This document shows positions 5,587 through 9,334 of a stretch of 9,334 nucleotides of DNA, in pieces. The position numbers were made by a program, and so were the translations under genes. Positions within the stretch are counted from its first letter, which is position 1, and every line of letters begins with the position of its first letter. The notes under the pieces were generated by a model. It saw only the letters and a list, made by a program, of their open reading frames with translations, searched no databases and was not told where the DNA came from. The DNA is from an uncultured Clostridia bacterium (GTDB lineage Bacteria; Bacillota; Clostridia; TANB77; CAG-508), in NCBI GenBank assembly GCA_948745425.1, contig CAPZDM010000063.1:1-9334 (forward strand), in the 5' to 3' direction.

Positions 5587-5600
5587 TCATGGATTATATT
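5579..5600. repeat. 22-bp direct repeat, copy 2
   Basis: Second copy of the sequence at 5503-5524. It contains the TAA stop and penultimate codon of the minus-strand 44-aa gene. The 54-bp segment between the copies carries the hairpin's left arm and is otherwise featureless. Confidence 0.75.
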
Positions 5601-5728
5601 ATCCCCATTTTTTTAGCCATTTGTTTTCCTTTTTTCATTATTGTTTTTTTGTTTGTTCCTTCTGTATACATCATCATAATTCCCGCCGATACCATTGTGC
5701 CTACTAGTATTCCTTTTACAAAATTCAT
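5594..5728 (-). CDS. Small membrane peptide (44 aa), unknown function
   Basis: 44 codons starting MNFVKGILVGTMVSAGIMMM, one hydrophobic segment at residues 3-20, then a basic lysine-rich tail (TNKKTIMKKGKQMAKKMG). A near-perfect AGGAGG lies 8 nt before the ATG, which strongly supports translation. The shape is like the short YtxH-like or glycine-motif membrane peptides common in clostridia, but I cannot place it in a family. A TATAAT box at 5789-5794 (minus strand) may be its own promoter, with a poor -35. It follows the two TSUP half-genes on the same strand, and its stop lies in a direct repeat. Confidence 0.7.
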   Translation of the reverse strand: MNFVKGILVGTMVSAGIMMMYTEGTNKKTIMKKGKQMAKKMGII

Positions 5729-5806
5729 GTTTTTTTCCTCCTTTTTGTTTCTTTGTTATTCATGATTTTATTATTTGTATTTTTTTTAATTATATACGAT
5801 TATTTT

Positions 5807-6178
5807 TTAATTGATATTACCTTTTTTCCCTTCTTTTATTAAAGAATATATTTCGTATATTGCAATTAAAGCTAAAAACCCTCCAAACATTTTTTTAAGT
5901 ATCATTGTTTCTATCTGAATTGCAATACTTGACCCTATTGCTGCACTTATTCCACTTGCAATTATTACTGGAATTGCAGTTTTCCATTTTATAATTTTTC
6001 TTTTTGCATTTAATATTATTGCTGTGATAGCTGTTGGAATAAAAAATATTAAATTAACTGATTGTGCAATTCGTTGTTCTATTCCTAAAAATAGAGTTAG
6101 TCCTATTATTAGTATTGCACCTCCACCTAATCCCAATGATGTGACTATACCAGAGATTATTCCTATTATTATGACCAT
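5807..6178 (-). CDS. Half-size TSUP (TauE/SafE) membrane protein, second of the pair
   Basis: 123 aa, about half of a normal ~250-aa TauE/SafE (TSUP) permease, whose members export or import sulfite, sulfonates and related small anions. About four hydrophobic segments are present. The glycine signature GIVTSLGLGGGAILI (GGG at 18-20) marks the start of one TSUP repeat. The tail is basic (KEGKKGNIN). AAAGGAG lies 7 nt before the ATG at 6178. It follows the other half-gene after 28 nt, so both are probably co-translated and assemble as one eight-span heterodimer. The transported substrate cannot be told from sequence. Confidence 0.82.
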   Translation of the reverse strand: MVIIIGIISGIVTSLGLGGGAILIIGLTLFLGIEQRIAQSVNLIFFIPTAITAIILNAKRKIIKWKTAIPVIIASGISAAIGSSIAIQIETMILKKMFGGFLALIAIYEIYSLIKEGKKGNIN

Positions 6179-6206
6179 GCTAATTCTCCTTTATTTATTA
6201 TTATAA

Positions 6207-6554
6207 TTATTGTATAATAAATCTCATAGAAACATAGATTAGAAATATAATAAAGCAAATTTTTAATATTCTGTCAGACAATTTATTCAATAGTTTTTCT
6301 CCAATAAAAGCACCTATTATTCCTCCTAAAGCTGCTAAAATACCTATTTTAAAGTCTACATACTTATCTTTATAATAAAATATAAAACTAACAATTGTTG
6401 CTGGTAATACACAACATATAGCTGTAGCCCTTGCCTCTTTTTCTTGCATACCTAAAAAATATACAAAGGCAGGTATTAATATTGTTCCTCCTCCTGTTGC
6501 AAATAGACCAGTTGTGAGTCCAGCTAGTATACCTATAATAATTCTTTTTATCAT
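6207..6554 (-). CDS. Half-size TSUP (TauE/SafE) membrane protein, first of the pair
   Basis: 115 aa with about four membrane segments and the TSUP glycine signature GILAGLTTGLFATGGGTILIPAF (GGG at 21-23). It corresponds to the N-terminal half of a standard TauE/SafE permease. The frame closes with its own stop and the next half begins 28 nt later with a good ribosome binding site, so this is a genuine split and not a simple frameshift. The ATG at 6554 has no clear Shine-Dalgarno, and an in-frame stop lies shortly upstream. Translation may therefore depend on coupling to the 71-aa gene that ends 20 nt before. Confidence 0.82.
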   Translation of the reverse strand: MIKRIIIGILAGLTTGLFATGGGTILIPAFVYFLGMQEKEARATAICCVLPATIVSFIFYYKDKYVDFKIGILAALGGIIGAFIGEKLLNKLSDRILKICFIIFLIYVSMRFIIQ

Positions 6555-6574
6555 AATAGTATATTTTTAACATA

Positions 6575-6790
6575 TTAGGATTTTTTTATACTGCTTTCAC
6601 TTATTTTTTGCTCTGCTATTTTTGTAAGTACTTTATCACATTTTAACATTTGACATATGATATCTCTTCTTAATTCTTCGTTTTCAATATTTTCAACCTT
6701 ATCTAAAAATATTTGTATTTCCTTTTTGTATTCCTTACTTTTTATCTTCCATTCAGGAAACTCTCCTATTTGCTTATTTTCACTTAACAT
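6575..6790 (-). CDS. Unknown 71-aa soluble protein, first gene of the TSUP group
   Basis: Not recognised. It is a short, charged, probably all-helical protein: a WKIKSKEYKKEIQIFLDKVENI segment followed by ENEELRRDIICQMLKCDKVLTKIAEQKI, with two cysteines seven residues apart. There is no membrane span or signal. AAGGG, 7 nt before the ATG at 6790, supports the start. It lies 20 nt ahead of the first TSUP half and is divergent from an Xre-type regulator gene 170 nt away, so regulator and transport group may form one unit. A small four-helix domain or regulatory subunit is possible, but nothing proves it. Confidence 0.6.
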   Translation of the reverse strand: MLSENKQIGEFPEWKIKSKEYKKEIQIFLDKVENIENEELRRDIICQMLKCDKVLTKIAEQKISESSIKKS

Positions 6791-6931
6791 ATAATTTCCC
6801 TTGCTTTCATTTTTGTATTTTTACTGGTAGATAACTTTTTCTTACCTTTAACGTCATATTGCCGTTACAATATACAATTTTAATACACAAAATGATAAAA
6901 TACAACTTAAATAGTTAATTTGCTATTTTTT

Positions 6932-6937
6932 TATAAT
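6932..6937 (+). promoter_or_regulatory. Probable -10 box of the xre-like gene
   Basis: TATAAT 23 nt before the ATG, with no good -35 at 16-18 nt. The 170-bp divergent gap (6791-6960) otherwise holds only a weak inverted AACG/CGTT pair near 6850-6866 and no convincing minus-strand promoter. Confidence 0.35.
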
Positions 6938-6960
6938 TTATATTTATTGGGGGGTGCATT

Positions 6961-7179
6961 ATGATTAAAATAAAGATATCAGATTTATTAGGGAAAAACA
7001 AAATGACTCAATCATCACTTGCAAGGCAGGCAAATATAAGACCTGCAACAGTTTCAAAAATGTACTATGAGGAGATAAAACGTATTGATGTTAAACATTT
7101 AAATAATATCTGTAAAGTGTTTAATTGCGAAATTTCAGAATTATTAGAATATATCCCAGATAAAACAAAAAGCAAGTAA
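6961..7179 (+). CDS. Xre-family helix-turn-helix regulator
   Basis: A 72-aa single-domain Cro/C1-type (HTH_26-like) DNA-binding protein. Residues 13-36 (NKMTQSSLARQANIRPATVSKM) form helices 2 and 3, and LNNICKVFNCEISELLEYIPD is the usual C-terminal helix pair of this family. It has no ligand or protease domain, so it probably acts as a small dimeric repressor. GGGGGG lies 6 nt before the ATG. It is divergent from the 71-aa/TSUP group, the most likely target by position, and converges on rarA with a shared terminator. Confidence 0.9.
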   Translation: MIKIKISDLLGKNKMTQSSLARQANIRPATVSKMYYEEIKRIDVKHLNNICKVFNCEISELLEYIPDKTKSK

Positions 7180-7204
7180 TTATTAAATACTTGTCTTTTT
7201 TGTT
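7173..7204. terminator. Bidirectional terminator between the xre-like gene and rarA
   Basis: Stem CAAGTA (7173-7178) / TACTTG (7188-7193) with a 9-nt loop, followed on the plus strand by TCTTTTTTGTTT. On the minus strand the same stem is followed by CTTTTTGTTTTA, so it can stop both convergent genes. It overlaps the xre-like stop codon. Confidence 0.7.
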
Positions 7205-7225
7205 TACGTATCTATTTATATTTAC

Positions 7226-8470
7226 TTATTGTTTGATATTTTCGTCTTTAATAAAATATTTTGTCCCTAACATTTTGTCTGGTAAATATTGTTGTTCAAC
7301 CACATGATTTGGATAGTCATGTGGATATTTATACCCTTCCCCATATCCAAATTGTTCCATACCCTGCGCTACCGAATTTCTTATATGCATTGGTATAGTT
7401 CCTGTGTCTTTTGTTTTAACATCTTCTAGTGCTCTATCTATTCCAAGATATGTGGCATTAGATTTTTTAGATTCTGCTAAATATACTGCTGCTTCTGCTA
7501 AAATTATCCTTGCTTCTGGCATTCCAACCATACTAACTGCTTGCATTGCAGATGTTGCTACTACTAAAGCATTAGGATTTGCAAGTCCAACATCTTCAGC
7601 TGCTGCTATTACTATTCTTCTAGCCATAAATACTGGATCTTCTCCCCCATTTAATGCTCTTGCAAGATAAAATAGTGTTGCATCAGAATCAGATCCTCTC
7701 ATTGATTTTATAAATGCACTTATATTATCATAGTGTGTATCTCCATTTTTATCAAATACTGATTTTCTTGTTTGAATGCTTTGTTTCATAACTTCATCTG
7801 TTATATTTATTTTTCCGTTTTCATCCATTTGAGTTGTTAATACTGCAATTTCTAATCCATTTAGTGCTGTTCTAACATCTCCATTTGATATCTCTGCGAT
7901 TTTCATTAATGTAGAATCTTCAATATTTACATTAAAACTTCCTAGACCTTCTGGATTTACTAGTGCATTTTTTAGTATTTTAAAAATGTCTTTTGCATTT
8001 AATGGGTCTAATTTGACTACCATGGACCTTGAGATAAGAGCTTTATTAACTTCAAAGTAAGGATTTTCTGTTGTTGCTCCAATTAGTATTACAGTTCCAT
8101 TTTCTACATATGGTAATAGTGCATCTTGTTGTAGTTTATTAAATCTATGAATTTCATCTATAAACAATATGCATTTCCCTGTAGGATTTAAAAAAGGATT
8201 TTTTGCTTCTTCTATTGCTTTTTTTATGTCTGAAACTCCAGCAGTTACAGCATTTAATTTAACAAATTGATATTTAGTAGTATTACTTATTACTTTTGCT
8301 AGAGATGTTTTTCCACATCCTGGTGGTCCCCATAAAATAATACTAGATATTCTATCTGCTTTTATTGTTCTATATAAGATTTTATCCTTATCTAAAATGT
8401 GTTCTTGACCTACATAATCTTCTAATGTTTTTGGCATCATTCTATATGCTAGTGGTTGTGATAAATCCAT
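7226..8470 (-). CDS. rarA: AAA+ ATPase RarA (MgsA), replication-associated recombination protein A
   Basis: A clamp-loader-like AAA+ ATPase that acts at stalled replication forks and in RecA-dependent repair. It has 414 aa, within the family's normal range. Walker A GPPGCGKT is at 48-55, Walker B ILFIDEIHRF at 101-110, sensor 1 GATTENP at 131-137, and SNGDVRTALNGLE near 195-207. The C-terminal oligomerisation domain carries the RarA signatures GGEDPVFMARRIVIAAAEDVGLA and KYPHDYPNHVVEQQYLP. AAAGGAAAG about 6-8 nt before the ATG at 8470 fixes the start. It follows ruvA on the same strand after a gap holding repeat B. Confidence 0.96.
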   Translation of the reverse strand: MDLSQPLAYRMMPKTLEDYVGQEHILDKDKILYRTIKADRISSIILWGPPGCGKTSLAKVISNTTKYQFVKLNAVTAGVSDIKKAIEEAKNPFLNPTGKCILFIDEIHRFNKLQQDALLPYVENGTVILIGATTENPYFEVNKALISRSMVVKLDPLNAKDIFKILKNALVNPEGLGSFNVNIEDSTLMKIAEISNGDVRTALNGLEIAVLTTQMDENGKINITDEVMKQSIQTRKSVFDKNGDTHYDNISAFIKSMRGSDSDATLFYLARALNGGEDPVFMARRIVIAAAEDVGLANPNALVVATSAMQAVSMVGMPEARIILAEAAVYLAESKKSNATYLGIDRALEDVKTKDTGTIPMHIRNSVAQGMEQFGYGEGYKYPHDYPNHVVEQQYLPDKMLGTKYFIKDENIKQ

Positions 8471-8517
8471 AATTTCTTTCCTTTCTATATATTATAAAAT
8501 TTATCTCTTATTTCAAT

Positions 8518-8568
8518 GGGCACAGTGGTGTCACGAGTCTTGGGTATTCCCTCAAACGGTGCCCCTAC
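8518..8568 (-). repeat. GTAG-headed REP-like repeat B, short copy
   Basis: 51 bp. On the minus strand GTAG (8568-8565) is followed directly by GGGCAC (8564-8559). The unit ends with GTGCCC (8523-8518), which pairs with it. An inner GGG-TATT-CCC hairpin is also possible. It has the same orientation as the copy at 3553-3642. It lies between ruvA and rarA. Confidence 0.72.
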
Positions 8569-8602
8569 TAGATAAAAAAAGAATTGTTATTCTTTCTTTA
8601 TC

Positions 8603-9211
8603 TCATTTTCCTAATAGGGATAACCCTTTTCTAATCATATCCTCAACACTTAATCCCTCTAAGCTTGTCTTTTCAAATGCTTTTTCGATTTCTCGCTTAC
8701 TATATCCTAAGACTTGTAAAGCAGAAATTGCTTCATCAATATTTTCGTTGTCACTTATTACTCTTTCTAATTCTGCTTTTTGTTCATTTCCTTTTGTTTC
8801 TAATTCTTGTTTCTTTAATTTATCTTTTAATTCTAATATTATTCTAGCAGCAGTTTTTGCGCCTATTCCTGGTAATTTCGTAAGTTTATGTGTATCTTCA
8901 TTAATAACGGCTAGGGCAAAACTAGATGCATCTATATTAGATAAAATTGTAATGCCTGATTTTGCTCCAATACCACTTGTTGTAATTAATATCTCAAACA
9001 TTCTTAGTTCTTCTTTTGTAGAAAAACCATATAAACTAATATTATCTTCTCTTACCCAATAATATGTATGTATTTTTACAATTTCTCCAATTTCGCCTAG
9101 GCCTTCTATTTCTGGCTCTGGCATAAAGATTTTATAACCAACTCCACTCGCTTCAATAACAACATATCCACTAGACTTTTCTTCTATACTTCCTTTTATA
9201 TATGCAAACAT
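8603..9211 (-). CDS. ruvA: Holliday junction DNA helicase subunit RuvA
   Basis: Binds four-way DNA junctions as a tetramer and loads the RuvB motor for branch migration. It has 202 aa, the family's usual length. Residues 1-62 are the OB-fold (MFAYIKGSI...NISLYGF). Helix-hairpin-helix motifs lie around 72-92 (TTSGIGAKSGITIL) and 107-126 (LPGIGAKTAARIILEL). A variable acidic linker is followed by the RuvB-binding domain at ~155-202 (DEAISALQVLGYSKREIEKAF). The start at 9211 is chosen because GGAGG lies 4 nt before it; an upstream in-frame ATG at 9232 has no such signal. RuvB, normally the next gene, is absent, and repeat B and rarA follow instead. Confidence 0.96.
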   Translation of the reverse strand: MFAYIKGSIEEKSSGYVVIEASGVGYKIFMPEPEIEGLGEIGEIVKIHTYYWVREDNISLYGFSTKEELRMFEILITTSGIGAKSGITILSNIDASSFALAVINEDTHKLTKLPGIGAKTAARIILELKDKLKKQELETKGNEQKAELERVISDNENIDEAISALQVLGYSKREIEKAFEKTSLEGLSVEDMIRKGLSLLGK

Positions 9212-9244
9212 AATTCCTCCATTTACAAACAAATTTTCCCTATC

Positions 9245-9272
9245 ATTTTACCATAAAATTAAAAAAATGCAA
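9245..9272 (-). promoter_or_regulatory. Sigma-A-type promoter of ruvA
   Basis: On the minus strand TTGCAT (9267-9272) and TAAAAT (9245-9250) are 16 nt apart, with TG one base upstream of the -10. The leader is ~30 nt. No gene is visible between here and the right edge (9273-9334). Confidence 0.55.
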
Positions 9273-9334
9273 GAGGTTATTTAGTTAGTGTAAAATATAT
9301 TCGGGGAAAATAAAAATATAAAAAATAAGATACC

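Noticed and set aside
5725..5763. 12-codon upstream frame overlapping the start of the 44-aa gene by ATGA
   Set aside because: It has no ribosome binding site, and its sequence simply contains the AGGAGG of the next gene. Too short to support.
6178..6207. The two TSUP halves as one gene broken by a frameshift
   Set aside because: Each half has its own stop or start, they are 28 nt apart, and the second has a strong ribosome binding site. A single sequencing error would not join them.

Overview
The window is AT-rich and comes from a low-GC, endospore-forming member of the Bacillota, most likely a clostridium. The evidence is a partial spo0A, a clostridial type of diadenylate cyclase (CdaA), strong AGGAGG-like ribosome binding sites and A/T-biased codon use. 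The species cannot be named from this sequence. Most genes lie on the minus strand. Only a cysteine-rich small protein gene and an Xre-type regulator lie on the plus strand.

Read along the minus strand from the right edge, the order is: ruvA (promoter visible), a GTAG-headed REP-like repeat, rarA, a bidirectional terminator shared with the convergent xre-like gene, a group made of a 71-aa unknown protein and two half-size TSUP membrane proteins, and a 44-aa membrane peptide. After these come a direct-repeat/hairpin tract, the plus-strand cysteine-rich gene with its terminator, a two-gene operon (a 59-aa single-span membrane protein, then cdaA), a repeat-dense gap, yhiN, a transposase-bearing mobile element, a yigZ/IMPACT-family gene, and the 5' part of spo0A, which runs off the left edge.

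The most interesting content is a small-repeat mobility system. A REP-associated tyrosine transposase (RAYT, HUH/Y1 type) is enclosed by inverted 35-bp copies of a hairpin-capable repeat, here called R. Two more R units stand alone as a tandem doublet at the 3' end of cdaA, and a degenerate copy overlaps the transposase's own ribosome binding site. The insertion appears to have rewritten the last ~21 codons of yhiN and separated yhiN from yigZ. Removing the element in silico places the yigZ start directly at the end of yhiN. A second, unrelated repeat family (B), headed by GTAG followed by a GGGCAC/GTGCCC palindrome, sits after cdaA and after ruvA. The partner genes usual in Bacillota (cdaR/glmM, and ruvB) do not follow there.

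Functions represented are sporulation control (Spo0A), c-di-AMP synthesis (CdaA), recombination and fork repair (RuvA, RarA), membrane transport (split TSUP), a flavoprotein (YhiN), and a possible surface or spore protein (the cysteine-rich Ig-like protein). No rRNA, tRNA, CRISPR array or recognisable riboswitch was found.
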